Shown here one piece after another: positions 8,360 to 18,460 of a DNA stretch of 64,000 bases; positions within the stretch are counted from its first letter, which is position 1; every line of letters starts with the position of its first letter. The notes beneath the pieces are model-generated. The model did no database searches. It saw only the letters and a list, made by a program, of their open reading frames with translations, and had not been told where the DNA came from. Origin of the DNA: Marinicauda salina. Lineage in GTDB: Bacteria; Pseudomonadota; Alphaproteobacteria; Caulobacterales; Maricaulaceae. The stretch is taken from NCBI RefSeq assembly GCF_003122085.1, contig NZ_QEXV01000001.1, forward strand, positions 124,001 through 188,000, given 5' to 3'. Both the position numbers and the translations under genes were made by a program.

Positions 8360-9802
8360 TTATGAGAGGACCCAGGTATCCTTCGACCCTCCGCCTTGGC
8401 TGGAATTGACGATGATGGAGCCCTTGCGCATGGCCACGCGCGTCAGCCCGCCCGGCAGCACCCACGTCGACTTCCCCGTCACCGCGAACGGGCGGAGATC
8501 GACGTGGCGCGGCGCGACGCCCTCGCTGGTGAGGGTGGGACAGACCGACAGCGCGATCATGGGCTGGGCGATATAGTTCTTCGGATCGCGCCGGATCGCC
8601 CTGGCGACCTCGTCGCGCTCCTTCTTCGTGGACTTCGGCCCGACGACGATGCCGTAGCCGCCGGATTCGCCGACCGGCTTCACGACGAGTTCGTCGAGAT
8701 GGTCGAGCACATAGGCCCGGTCCTCCCGATCGCGGCAGATCCAGGTGCGCACATTCTTCAGGATCGGCTCGGCGTCCAGATAGTAGCGAATGATCTCCGG
8801 CAGGTAGGCGTAGATCGCCTTGTCGTCGGCGACCCCGGCGCCGGGCGCGTTGGCGATGGCGACCTCGCCGGCCTTCATCGCGCGCATCAGGCCCGGCGTG
8901 CCCAGCATCGAGTCCTCGCGGAACACCTCGGGATCGAGGAAATCGTCGTCGATGCGCCGGTAGATGACGTGGACGGGCTCCGGTCCGCCGACCGTCTTCA
9001 TGAAGACCCGGTCGTCTTCGTCGACGAACAGGTCGCGGCCCTCGACGAGCGGCACGCCCATCTCGCGGGCGAGGAAGACATGCTCGAAATAGGCCGAGTT
9101 GAAGATGCCCGGCGTCATCAGGACGATGCGCGGATCGTCGACGCCGGCCGGCGCGCTCTCGGCGAGCTTCTCGCGCAGGCGCACGCCGTAGTCCGAGACC
9201 GGGCGGATGCGCGCATTCTCCATGAGATCGGGGAAGGAGCGCATCATCAGGTGCCGGTTCTCGATGACGTAGCTCACGCCCGACGGGGCGCGGCAATTGT
9301 CCTCGAGCACCAGGAAGGACCCGTCGACGTCGCGGATGAGATCGGTTCCGCAGATATGGGTGTAGACGCCCGCCGGCGGATCCACGCCCTCCATCTCCTC
9401 GAGATAGTATTTGTTCTTGAGCACGAGATCGGCGGGCACCACGCCGTCGTTCAGGATCTTCCGGTCGTGATAGATGTCGTGGAGGAACAGGTTCAGCGCC
9501 TCGATGCGCTGGACCACGCCGGCCTCGAGCTCCGCCCAGTCCTCGGCCGTGATCGGACGGGGAATGACGTCGAAGGGCAGGATGCGGTCGATCGTCTCTT
9601 CGCCGGAATAGACCGTGAAGGTGATGCCCAGATTGTAGAGCTCGTCCTCGGCCTGCTTCTTCCGGCGGCCGAGCGTCTTCAGGTTCTTGCGCCCCAGCCG
9701 CTTGAGGAAGAGCCGCTGGATCTCGCGGTCGGACTTTCGCCCCGTGATCTCGCAGAAGGCGTCGCCGGGATCGTAGTCGTCGAACAGTCCGGGCGCGGCC
9801 AT
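8360..9802 (-). CDS. Circularly permuted type 2 ATP-grasp protein
   Basis: 480-residue protein of the DUF404/DUF407 family (CP_ATPgrasp_2), thought to form amide or peptide bonds with ATP. Characteristic stretches include GITFTVYSGEETIDRILPFD near the N-terminus, DIYHDRKIL, DNCRAPSGVSYVIENR, VVKPVGESGGYGIVVGP (glycine-rich ATP-binding loop) and the C-terminal GSIIVNSSQGGGSKDTW. The start at 9802 (MAAPGLFDDYDPG) is chosen because AAAGGAG lies just upstream; an upstream in-frame start at 9841 lacks this. It is the first gene of the run with alpha-E, transglutaminase and rsmI. Confidence 0.93.
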   Translation of the reverse strand: MAAPGLFDDYDPGDAFCEITGRKSDREIQRLFLKRLGRKNLKTLGRRKKQAEDELYNLGITFTVYSGEETIDRILPFDVIPRPITAEDWAELEAGVVQRIEALNLFLHDIYHDRKILNDGVVPADLVLKNKYYLEEMEGVDPPAGVYTHICGTDLIRDVDGSFLVLEDNCRAPSGVSYVIENRHLMMRSFPDLMENARIRPVSDYGVRLREKLAESAPAGVDDPRIVLMTPGIFNSAYFEHVFLAREMGVPLVEGRDLFVDEDDRVFMKTVGGPEPVHVIYRRIDDDFLDPEVFREDSMLGTPGLMRAMKAGEVAIANAPGAGVADDKAIYAYLPEIIRYYLDAEPILKNVRTWICRDREDRAYVLDHLDELVVKPVGESGGYGIVVGPKSTKKERDEVARAIRRDPKNYIAQPMIALSVCPTLTSEGVAPRHVDLRPFAVTGKSTWVLPGGLTRVAMRKGSIIVNSSQGGGSKDTWVLS

Positions 9803-9886
9803 CGGGCTCCTTTCACGGTGGCGGATCGAAACGTCTAGCACGCCGGAGACAACGCGGCTCCAGTCGATGCGTTCAAAATTCGGGGT

Positions 9887-11947
9887 TTACGGCATGCGCA
9901 CGCGCACCCGCGTCGTGCTCTCCCGGCCGGCGCGATCGACCACGGTCAGGCGATAGAAACCCGGCCGCTGCGGCGCCCAGACCGGCCGGCCAGCGGCGTC
10001 GGCGGGCGCCGCCTCGCCCTCGACATACCAGTCGAGATCGCCAGCGCCGCGCGCGGCCAGGACGAATTCCCGGCCGGGGCGCTCCGACCAGACCTCGGCG
10101 TCGTCCGGCGGAAACAGGATCTGCGGCGGCGCGGTCGCGGGAGCGAAGCGGGCCAGCGCCGCCGGCGTCGGGTCGGCGCCCGCGACCTCCCGGCGCGGCG
10201 TCCGGAAGCCGGGATCGGTGCGCGCGACGGCGTCGAACAGGTCGAACAGCGCGGGCAGGGCGGCGTCCCGGCCGGTTTCGCCCGGACGCGGCGCGCCGTC
10301 GGGCCGGCCGACCCAGACCACCGCGGCGTATCCGCCGGCCACGCCCGCCGCCCAGGCGTCGCGGAAGCCGTAGGAGGTGCCCGTCTTGAAGGCGATGTCC
10401 GGCGCGCCGGCGGCGAGGCCCGACGGCATCCGGCCCGGCGGGGCGGGCGCGCGGCGCAGGATATCGAGCACTTCGCCGGCGGTCTCGGGGCTGACGAAGC
10501 GATGAGTTTCGCGCGCCCGGTTCGCCGCCGCGGCCTCGGGCGTCCAGGCCAGCGGCAGCGCCCGGCCCTCGTCGCCCAGCGCCGCGTAGAGCGCGGCGAG
10601 CTGGCGCGCGCTCAGGCCGAGCCCGCCCAGCGCCACGGCGAGCCCGGCGTCGGACTCCGCCGAGCGGGGCAGGACCGGCTCGCCGCCGGCGAAATCGAGC
10701 GCGGCGGCGAAGCGGTTGGCCCCGACGGCGTCGAGAACGTGGACGGCGGGCACGTTGAGCGAATGCTGCAACGCCTGGCCGACGGTCACCTCGCCGCGGA
10801 AGGCGCGGTCGAAATTCTCCGGCTGATAGCCCGAGAACCGCCGCGGGAGGTCCTCGATCAGCGTGTCGGGCGCGGCCACGCCGTCGTCGAAGGCCAGCGC
10901 GTAGATGAGCGGCTTGAGCGTCGAGCCCGGCGAGCGCGCGCGGTCGGTGAGATCAAGCCAGCCGCCGGCGCGGTCGCGGCCCGCCGAACCCACCGCGGCG
11001 CGCACGGCGCGGCCGTCGATCTCGACAATGACGGCGGCGGCCTGGACGCCTTCGCCCGCCTCCTCGGCGAGCGCGCGCACCAGCCGGTCGGCCTCGCGCT
11101 GAAGCGCAATGTCGAGCGTCGAGCGCGCCTCGGCGGCGCCGGCGCGGCGGCGCACGGTCTCGGCGGCGTGCCAGGCCTCGCCGGGGAAGGCGTGGCGATC
11201 CGGGGCGGGCGCCTCGGCGGCGTCGGCGGCGCGGTCCGGGCTGATCAGGTCGAGGTCCGCCATGCGGCCGAGAATGCGCGCCCGCGCGGCGACGGCGGCC
11301 CGGGGCCGGAGATCCGGACGACGGGCCTCCGGCGCCTGGGGCAGCGCGATCAGGAGCGCGATCTGGTCGGGCGTGAGCCGGTCGGGCTCGCGGTCGAACC
11401 AGGCCCAGCTCGCCGCGCGCACGCCCTGCAGATTGCCGCCATAGGGCGTGAGCGTGAGATAGAGTTCGAGGATTTCGCGCTTGGTGAGCCGGGCCTCGAG
11501 TTGAACGGCCCGGAACGCCTCGATCGCCTTCGACGCGAGCGTGCGCGGCCGCGGCTCCAGCAGCCGGGCGGTCTGCATGGTGATCGTCGAGGCGCCAGAC
11601 GTGATCCGCCCGTTGGCGATCGCCGAGCCGGCCGCGCGCAGGACCGCCAGCGGATCGACCCCGGCATGGTCGTGAAAGCGCTTGTCCTCGACGGCGATCA
11701 ACGCCTCGACGAAGGCCGGGTCGAGCCGGTCGAGATCGGCGGCGAGCCGCCAGCGCCCCTCCTCGACGGGGAAGGCGCGCAAGGGCCGCCCGCCGCGGTC
11801 GGCGACGACGGTCGAGATCGCGCCGGCGCGCTCGACCGGCGGCGGGAAGACCCGGTCGAGGAGAAGCCCCGTCAGCGCGAGATTGACCGCCCCGGCCGCG
11901 ATCACGATCGCGGCCTCCCGCCAGGGCAGGGCGCGAAGCCGGCTCAC
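9887..11947 (-). CDS. pbpC: Penicillin-binding protein 1C (bifunctional)
   Basis: Class A PBP that polymerises and crosslinks peptidoglycan in the periplasm. There is one N-terminal membrane anchor (AAIVIAAGAVNLALTGLLL). The GT51 glycosyltransferase domain has EDKRFHDHAGVD. The transpeptidase domain has SPGSTLKP (SxxK), SLN and KTGT. A C-terminal BiPBP_C domain ends the protein. 686 residues is normal for PBP1C. The GTG start at 11947 overlaps the stop of the alpha-2-macroglobulin gene as GTGA, reproducing the known pairing of these genes in proteobacteria. Confidence 0.95.
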   Translation of the reverse strand: MSRLRALPWREAAIVIAAGAVNLALTGLLLDRVFPPPVERAGAISTVVADRGGRPLRAFPVEEGRWRLAADLDRLDPAFVEALIAVEDKRFHDHAGVDPLAVLRAAGSAIANGRITSGASTITMQTARLLEPRPRTLASKAIEAFRAVQLEARLTKREILELYLTLTPYGGNLQGVRAASWAWFDREPDRLTPDQIALLIALPQAPEARRPDLRPRAAVAARARILGRMADLDLISPDRAADAAEAPAPDRHAFPGEAWHAAETVRRRAGAAEARSTLDIALQREADRLVRALAEEAGEGVQAAAVIVEIDGRAVRAAVGSAGRDRAGGWLDLTDRARSPGSTLKPLIYALAFDDGVAAPDTLIEDLPRRFSGYQPENFDRAFRGEVTVGQALQHSLNVPAVHVLDAVGANRFAAALDFAGGEPVLPRSAESDAGLAVALGGLGLSARQLAALYAALGDEGRALPLAWTPEAAAANRARETHRFVSPETAGEVLDILRRAPAPPGRMPSGLAAGAPDIAFKTGTSYGFRDAWAAGVAGGYAAVVWVGRPDGAPRPGETGRDAALPALFDLFDAVARTDPGFRTPRREVAGADPTPAALARFAPATAPPQILFPPDDAEVWSERPGREFVLAARGAGDLDWYVEGEAAPADAAGRPVWAPQRPGFYRLTVVDRAGRESTTRVRVRMP

Positions 11948-14900
11948 GGCGAGATCACGACCTCCCCGGGGGCGGACCGGCCGAACACCTCGGGGCGATA
12001 CATGTCCTCGGCGACGACGCCGGGCATGGCGAAGCGGCCCGGCGTCACGGCGCGCACGAGATAGGCGAGCTCGACCGCGTCGTCGTCGCGGATGTCGATG
12101 GCGGCGACGAACCGGTCGTCGCGCGCCTCGGCGATGCTCGGCGTCGAGAGATCGTTGTGCCAGGAATAGACCCCGGTCTGCGTCGTCTCGGCGCGCTGGA
12201 CCACCGCCTCGATCTCGAAGCCCGCCGGCAGCAGGTCGGCCACGACCAGCGGCGTGACGCGTTGCTCGTCGGCGCGCACCGAGATCGACACGATCAGCCG
12301 GTCGCCGCGGGACAGCGCCGACAGGTTCGCCGGCCGGCCCGCCGTGTCGCGGATCGTCTTCGTTACGGTGAGGCCCGACGAGGCCGGCGGCGGGGCGCTG
12401 GCCGGCGCGCCGCGCGCGAGCGCGGTGACCCAGACCGGCTGCTCGCCGCTGTTGGTGAACGTTCCCGCCTCGGCCAGCGAAGCCCGGTCGAACGTCACCG
12501 CGGTCGGATCGGGCGCGTCGCCGTCATAGCGGATCGAGACCTCGTCCCGGTCGCCGGCGACCGCGCCGGCGGCGACGATCAGGAAGGCCTTCTCCTGCGT
12601 GGTCAGGCGGCGCGGCTCGGGCAGCTCCTGCTGGACGCGGGCGACGAGCCCGGCGACGCGGTCGCTCAGACCCGCCTCGGCGGCGAGCGCCAGAACGCCG
12701 GCGAGATCGCGCCGCGGCGACTGGTAGTAATCGCCCTCGTTCTCGTAGCCGAGCGCATCGACGGCGGCCTCGAACGCGCTGACGGCCCGCGAGCGATCGC
12801 CGATCGCCGCCAGCCCGGCGCCGATCTGGGCGCGCGCCAGCGGACTCTCGATGTCGCGCAGCATCTCGTCATGCATGTAGCGCAGCCGCGACCGGTCGGC
12901 CCGGCCGTTCCGGGCCAGCACGTAGTTGGCGTAGGCCGAGCTGCGATGGACCAGCCGGTCGCGCGTGTCCTTGCTCCAGCGATAGCGGAACGAGTCCGTC
13001 TCGTAGCCGGTGACGCGATAAAGCTCGCCGCGAGCCACGGGCCTGAGCGCCGACAGCGCGCGATCGAGCGCGGCGGGCGGGACGGGATGGCCGGCCTCGG
13101 CGGCGCGGCTGAGGAAGTCGGCCGCATAGGCGCCGAGCCAGGGCGAGGCGTTGCGATCGCCGATCCGCCACAGCCCGAAGGCGCCGTCATTGCTCTGGCG
13201 CGAGAGCAGCGTCTCGATCGCCTCCTGGATCTCCAGCCCGGCGTCGGCGGGACCGTCGGCGTCGGTCAGCGCGGCGAGCCGGCCGGCGTAGACCAGCGGC
13301 AGGGCGCGGCTGACGAGCTGCTCGGTGCAGGCGTAGGGGTAGCGCGACAGCGACTCGTAAAGCGCCGAGACGTCGATCGGCGTGACCGACGCGCTCACCT
13401 GCAGGCTCGCCGAGCCGGGCACATAGGCGTCGAGCATGTCGCCGGCCGGCGTGTAGCTCTCGCCGGCGTCCAGAACGACGCGCTCGATCGAACTCGTCGG
13501 CAGGTAGGGCGAACGCACCTGGATCGGATAGGAACTGCCGACCGCGAAATCGCCCGGCCCGTCGACATCGATCACGATCTCGGCGATCCCCTCGTCGCGG
13601 GCGCGCAGGTCGACCGGCACGTCCCGGCGCTCGCCCTGCGGCAGGTCGATGCTGAAGGCGTCGTCAAGGATCTCGACCGGGCCCGTCGCCGACATCGATG
13701 CGGCGTAGTCGCCGCCCGGGCCGGCGACATTGTCGAGCGTGGCGGTCGCCTGGGCCTCGTCGCCCGGCGCCAGGAATCGCGGCAGGACGAGTTCGGCGGG
13801 CACCGGATCGCGCACCGTGACGGGCCGCGCGCCCGCCCCGACTCCGCTCTCCGACCAGGCCACGGCCATCAGCCGCAGCTCGCCGTTAAAGTCGGGAATG
13901 TCGAGGCTGACTTCGGCGCGGCCGTTCCCGTCCAGACGCACGGGGCCGGAGAACAGCGCCACGGTCTGCGTCGGCACGACGGTCAGCCCCGCCCCGCCGA
14001 TCTGGTCGCCGCCGGAGCGGATCGGCGCGGCCGCGCCCTGGTTCGGATCGAGCAGGCGGCCGTAATCGTCCAGCAGGTCGACGCCGAGGCGGGCCTTGCC
14101 GAAGAAGCGCTCCACCGGGTTCGGCGAGTCGAAACCGGTCAGCAGCAGGATGCCCTCGTCGACGGCGGCGAGCGTGACCCACGTCGCCTCGCGGCGCGGG
14201 CCGTCCGTCGCCTCGATGGTGAAATCGTAGGTCTGGTTGGGTTCGATCACCTCGGGGGCCTCGACGGCGACCTCGAAGGTGCGTTCCGAGACGTCGACGG
14301 GCAGGTGCGTCACCCCGACGGCGCGGCGCGGCCGCGGCTGCGTGACCGCATCACGCGGCGTATAGACCGAGACCATCACATAGGCGCCGGCGCCCCAGTC
14401 CTCGGTGGCGGTGAACTCGACGCTGGTTCCGCCCTCGGGCACGCGGACATGGCGCGTCTCAAGCACCCGGTCGGTGGCGACCACGACCTCCGCCAGACCG
14501 GCATAGGGCGCGAGAATGGAGACTTCCGCGCGCTCGCCGACGCCGACGGGCGCGTCCGGTCCGGCGACGCGGACGCGGTCGGGCGCCTCGACGCCGTCCT
14601 CGGCGCGCGATCCCCAGCCGACCCAGAAGCCGTCGCTGGCGACGTCCTCGCCGTCGACGCTGACGATCAGCTCGTAATCGCCCCAATCGAGTTCGGGCGT
14701 CTCGATGCGCGCCGGGCTTTCGCCGTCGAGGGCGACGCGGCCCTCCTCGATCTCCACGACATGGTGGGTGCGCCGCCAGCGCCATTCGCCGCCATCGGTG
14801 CGATACCAGTCATAGTCCCAGTCGTGGCGCACCAGGCGCCAGTCGGCGCGGCCCGCCTCCATCGCGCCGGTGCGGTCGACGGCGATCAGCGAGAAGGCCG

Positions 14901-16788
14901 TCGCCTCGCGCCGCCGCGGCCGGTCGTCGCCGAACTCCGAGCGCAGGCCGTAATAGGTCTCGCGCGGGCGATACGGGATGCGCACGTCGTCGCGGACCGC
15001 GCGGCCGCCGGGCTCCTGGACCTCGACGACGGCGCGCACGCGCAGGGGCTGCGTGCTGTCGACGCCGCGCCGGCCGGGCTCGACGGGCAGGGAGGCCTCG
15101 CCGGCGCCGTCGGCGGCGATCTCGGGCAGCGCGAAGGCCTGCTCGGAGAATTGCTCGTCGTGCAGGCCGAAGCGATAGTCGCGAAGGTTCTCGAACGGGC
15201 TCGGATCGACCTGGACGCGGGCGGTGCCGGAGATCGGCAGGCCGGCGCCCGGCGCGCCGTAGAGGAAGCGCGCGCGGGCCTCGATCATGCGCGTCTGGCC
15301 CGCCCGCATCGGCGTTTCGTCGTCGGCGGCGAGCGTGAGTTCGACGCGCTGGGGCACGAAGTCCTCGACGGCGAAGCTCTCGCGCGCGACCGTTCCGATC
15401 CCGTCGAGCTCGACGGCGATCGTCCAGCGCCCGCGCGCGGCGGCGTCGGGCAGCTCGAAGGCGTGGATGACCGCGCCGGCCTCGGGGGCGGCCTCGAAGC
15501 GCTGGCTGGCGTGCTCGAGCCCGTTGGGCGCGGTGAGCACCAGCGTGCCCGGGCGATCGGTCAGCGCGAAGCCTTCCGGATCGCGCAGCAGGCCCGAGGC
15601 GCGCACCGTCTCGCCGGGACGATAGATGCCGCGATCGAAATAGAGATAGGCGTCGGCGGCGCCGGTCCGGCCGCGCCCGGAAACGGGATGCTCCGACAGG
15701 TCGACCGGCGCGCGCGTGAGATCGAGCACGGCGAAATCGCCGTCGGGCCCGTAGGCCGCCAGGAGGCGCGGACGGTTCCCGTCCTCGCCGCGAATGAGCG
15801 GCCCGTCGAAACGCACGCGGCCCTCGCGGCCGGTGTCAGCCTCGGCGAGGATCTCGTTCGAGCGCGCGACGAGCTGGACCTCGACGCCGCGCTCGGGCTC
15901 GGCCGTCTGCAGCGAGCGCACCACGACGTCGAGCCCGTCGCGGCCGCGATAGGCGGTGAAGGCCAGATCGGTGACCACCAGCCAGCGCGCCGCGCGCGCG
16001 CCGGGCCGGCCGTCATCATCCTCGACGCCGTCGACGTCCTCGATCGAGACGTAATACGCGCCGGGCTCAAGTTCGCCGACCGCCTCGGCGATCGGGAAGA
16101 CGGTCGTCGTCGCGGCGTTCTCCGGGCCCTCGGTGTCCATCCGGCCGCGCCAGACCTCGACGCCGAGCTCGTCGGGCCGCTCGTTCTGGGGCGTGTAGTT
16201 GTACTCGTCCTCGGCGGCGGAATAGCCCGAGACGATCTCGCGGAAGGCCAGCGCCCGGTCGGTGACGCGCTCGACGACGACCTCGACGGCCTCGACATTG
16301 ACCGTTTCGATCGCCACGCCGTCGGCGTCGATGCGCGGCAGGATCACGCCGTCGCCGGCGAACCCGACATAGGCGGGCCGCTCGGCGAAGGACAGCGTGA
16401 CGCTCTCCTCGGCGGAAAGGGCCTGGCCGTCGGCGGCGGGCAGGCCGCGGCGCAGCGTCACGGTGCGCGTCTGGCCGAAGGTCAGCCCGCCGATGCACAG
16501 CCGCGAGCCGTCGACGGCGAGCGCGACAGGCTCGCCGATATCGAGATAGGCCGAGTAGTCGATCTCTGGATCGAGCGCGCCTGAGAAGACTAGGCAGAGT
16601 TCGGGCGCGGCCTGGTCGAGATCGGTGGCGTAACGGAGATACTCGAACTGTTCGGGCTCGGTCTCGCGCGACGTTTCGGCCTCGCGCTCGGCCGCTTCGC
16701 GTTCGCGCGGCTCCTCGCCGCGATCGCCGCATGAGGCGACCAGCAGCGCTGCGAGCGCCGCCGTCAGAAATCCCGTGAGCCTGCCCAT
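11944..16788 (-). CDS. Bacterial alpha-2-macroglobulin lipoprotein
   Basis: 1614-residue protease-trap protein of the YfhM/ECAM class, expected to guard the periplasm together with PBP1C. The N-terminus is a lipoprotein signal with lipobox VASC and lipidated Cys20, followed by a Glu/Arg-rich linker. MG-type beta domains follow (DRGIYRPGETVRASG, PDFNGELRLMAVAW). The thioester motif is intact as CTEQ at residues 1154-1157, after which comes an alpha-toroid domain (SNDGAFGLW). The gene is cotranscribed with pbpC through a GTGA overlap. A long open frame antisense to it has no family features. Confidence 0.94.
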   Translation of the reverse strand: MGRLTGFLTAALAALLVASCGDRGEEPREREAAEREAETSRETEPEQFEYLRYATDLDQAAPELCLVFSGALDPEIDYSAYLDIGEPVALAVDGSRLCIGGLTFGQTRTVTLRRGLPAADGQALSAEESVTLSFAERPAYVGFAGDGVILPRIDADGVAIETVNVEAVEVVVERVTDRALAFREIVSGYSAAEDEYNYTPQNERPDELGVEVWRGRMDTEGPENAATTTVFPIAEAVGELEPGAYYVSIEDVDGVEDDDGRPGARAARWLVVTDLAFTAYRGRDGLDVVVRSLQTAEPERGVEVQLVARSNEILAEADTGREGRVRFDGPLIRGEDGNRPRLLAAYGPDGDFAVLDLTRAPVDLSEHPVSGRGRTGAADAYLYFDRGIYRPGETVRASGLLRDPEGFALTDRPGTLVLTAPNGLEHASQRFEAAPEAGAVIHAFELPDAAARGRWTIAVELDGIGTVARESFAVEDFVPQRVELTLAADDETPMRAGQTRMIEARARFLYGAPGAGLPISGTARVQVDPSPFENLRDYRFGLHDEQFSEQAFALPEIAADGAGEASLPVEPGRRGVDSTQPLRVRAVVEVQEPGGRAVRDDVRIPYRPRETYYGLRSEFGDDRPRRREATAFSLIAVDRTGAMEAGRADWRLVRHDWDYDWYRTDGGEWRWRRTHHVVEIEEGRVALDGESPARIETPELDWGDYELIVSVDGEDVASDGFWVGWGSRAEDGVEAPDRVRVAGPDAPVGVGERAEVSILAPYAGLAEVVVATDRVLETRHVRVPEGGTSVEFTATEDWGAGAYVMVSVYTPRDAVTQPRPRRAVGVTHLPVDVSERTFEVAVEAPEVIEPNQTYDFTIEATDGPRREATWVTLAAVDEGILLLTGFDSPNPVERFFGKARLGVDLLDDYGRLLDPNQGAAAPIRSGGDQIGGAGLTVVPTQTVALFSGPVRLDGNGRAEVSLDIPDFNGELRLMAVAWSESGVGAGARPVTVRDPVPAELVLPRFLAPGDEAQATATLDNVAGPGGDYAASMSATGPVEILDDAFSIDLPQGERRDVPVDLRARDEGIAEIVIDVDGPGDFAVGSSYPIQVRSPYLPTSSIERVVLDAGESYTPAGDMLDAYVPGSASLQVSASVTPIDVSALYESLSRYPYACTEQLVSRALPLVYAGRLAALTDADGPADAGLEIQEAIETLLSRQSNDGAFGLWRIGDRNASPWLGAYAADFLSRAAEAGHPVPPAALDRALSALRPVARGELYRVTGYETDSFRYRWSKDTRDRLVHRSSAYANYVLARNGRADRSRLRYMHDEMLRDIESPLARAQIGAGLAAIGDRSRAVSAFEAAVDALGYENEGDYYQSPRRDLAGVLALAAEAGLSDRVAGLVARVQQELPEPRRLTTQEKAFLIVAAGAVAGDRDEVSIRYDGDAPDPTAVTFDRASLAEAGTFTNSGEQPVWVTALARGAPASAPPPASSGLTVTKTIRDTAGRPANLSALSRGDRLIVSISVRADEQRVTPLVVADLLPAGFEIEAVVQRAETTQTGVYSWHNDLSTPSIAEARDDRFVAAIDIRDDDAVELAYLVRAVTPGRFAMPGVVAEDMYRPEVFGRSAPGEVVISP

Positions 16789-16939
16789 AATCTCGTCCCC
16801 GTGCTGGCCTTTTCATGATCATGCCACGCGTCCGCGCCGGCGCGCCACCGACTCGTCGCGCATTCCGCGCGGCTCATGAGCGCACGCAAATCGGGCGAAG
16901 GCGCGTCCGCGATCCGGCGGCGCGGCGCCGATCGGCCGA

Positions 16940-18460
16940 TCAGGCGCGTTCAAGCGTCTCCAGCGCGCGCCGGCGCGTCTCGTCGATCCCGACGCCGGCG
17001 TCGAGCACCGTCCAGTCCACCGCGCCGACATCGTAGCCGAGCTGGCGGCGCACGACCGCCGCGTCGGCGTCGGAGGCGTCGCCGGAACGGGCGCCGACGC
17101 GGGCGACGAGCGTGTCGGGCGAGGCCTCCAGCCACAGACCGTCGAAGCCGACCCCGTGTTCGCGCGCCAGCGCTGCGGCCGCATCGCGCTCGTCGGGGCG
17201 GGCATGAACGGCGTCGAGGACGACGCTATGGCCGGCCGCCAGCGCGCGGCCGGCCTTGTCGCGCATGCGCGCGTAGACCGCCCGGCTCATCTCGGCGGTG
17301 TAGTATTCCGGCCCGAGCGAGTCCGTTTCGGCGACGCCGGCCAGCGCCTTGCGCTCGAGATCGGCGCGGATGACGAGCGCGCCCAGCGATCCGCCGAGTT
17401 CCGGCGCCAGCGCCGCGGCCAGCGTCGACTTGCCCGTCCCCGACAGCCCGCCGACGGCGACGAGGCGCGGGGCGGGCGGATCGAGCAGGTCGAGCGAGAG
17501 ATCGAGATAGGCGCGCGCTTCGCGGGTCGCCCCGTCCCCGCCGCGGTCGAGCGCGACCTTGGCGCGGACCTGGGCGCGCAGCGCCGTCATCGCCGGCAGC
17601 AGCGCCAGCCCGTCGAGCGCCGCTGGCGGATCCGGCGCGAGATAATGGGCGAGCAGGCGCGCGGCGTGCGGTGTCAGTCCGCGATGGGCGAGGTCCATGA
17701 GCAGGAAGGCGAGATCGTAGAGCACGTCGGTCGTCGCCAGCGCCTCGTCGAACTCCAGCGCGTCGAACAGGGCGGGTTCGTGGTCCAGCAGCACGATATT
17801 GGCGAGATGGAGATCGCCGTGGCAGCGCCGGACATACCCCTCCCGCGACCGGCGTCGCATCAGATCGGCGTGCGCGTCCAGCGCCGCGCGCGCGTCCTCA
17901 CAGCTTGTCTTCACCTCGTCCGGATCGAGCCGGTCGCCCGCCGCGCTCAGCGCGCGTTCATTGTCGTCGAGCACGGCGACGAGATCGGCGTAGCCGTCCC
18001 GGTCCGTCGCCGGCTCGGCGCGCTCGTGGGCGGCGCGGATCACCGCTGCGAGACGGGCCATGAGATCGACGTCGAGCTCTCCCGCCTCGGCGAGGCGGTC
18101 GAGCAGGCGGTCCTGTGGAAACCGACGCATGCGCACGGCGCACTCGACGACTTCGCCGCCGTCGTCGATGGCCAAGCGCCCGTCGGGCTGGCGGGTGATC
18201 GCGCTCACGCCGAGATAGATCTGCGGCGCGGCCGGCCGGTTCAGCTCGATCTCGCGCTCGCAGGCGGCGCGGCGCTTCTCCAGGGTGGAGAAGTCGAGAT
18301 AGCCGAGATCGACCGGCTTCTTGACCTTCCAGGCCGCGTCGCCGGCGAGGAAGACGACCGCGCCGTGGGTCTCGATGCGCTCGACGGTTTCGGCTCCGGG
18401 ATGCGTCGCCGGGTCGCCGAGGAAGGCGTCGAGTTCGGGATCGAGGCCGCCGGCGGTCAC
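16940..18460 (-). CDS. Fused APH-like kinase and P-loop kinase protein
   Basis: 506-residue fusion. The N-terminal half is an aminoglycoside-phosphotransferase-like fold with the catalytic loop RRCHGDLHLANIVL and a following FDALEFDE metal site. The C-terminal half is a P-loop kinase of the gluconate-kinase/zeta-toxin-like type with Walker A GGLSGTGKST and a putative LDAVHARPDERD segment. Such fusions are widespread, but the substrate is not known. It starts at 18460 inside the stop of the lycopene cyclase (ATGA), so the two are coupled. Small-molecule phosphorylation is likely; no evidence supports antibiotic resistance. Confidence 0.85.
   Translation of the reverse strand: MTAGGLDPELDAFLGDPATHPGAETVERIETHGAVVFLAGDAAWKVKKPVDLGYLDFSTLEKRRAACEREIELNRPAAPQIYLGVSAITRQPDGRLAIDDGGEVVECAVRMRRFPQDRLLDRLAEAGELDVDLMARLAAVIRAAHERAEPATDRDGYADLVAVLDDNERALSAAGDRLDPDEVKTSCEDARAALDAHADLMRRRSREGYVRRCHGDLHLANIVLLDHEPALFDALEFDEALATTDVLYDLAFLLMDLAHRGLTPHAARLLAHYLAPDPPAALDGLALLPAMTALRAQVRAKVALDRGGDGATREARAYLDLSLDLLDPPAPRLVAVGGLSGTGKSTLAAALAPELGGSLGALVIRADLERKALAGVAETDSLGPEYYTAEMSRAVYARMRDKAGRALAAGHSVVLDAVHARPDERDAAAALAREHGVGFDGLWLEASPDTLVARVGARSGDASDADAAVVRRQLGYDVGAVDWTVLDAGVGIDETRRRALETLERA

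Noticed and set aside
12157-16584. 1475-codon plus-strand frame opposite the alpha-2-macroglobulin gene
   Set aside because: No signal, domain or motif; composition is that of a reverse-strand shadow, while the minus strand has lipobox and thioester motif.
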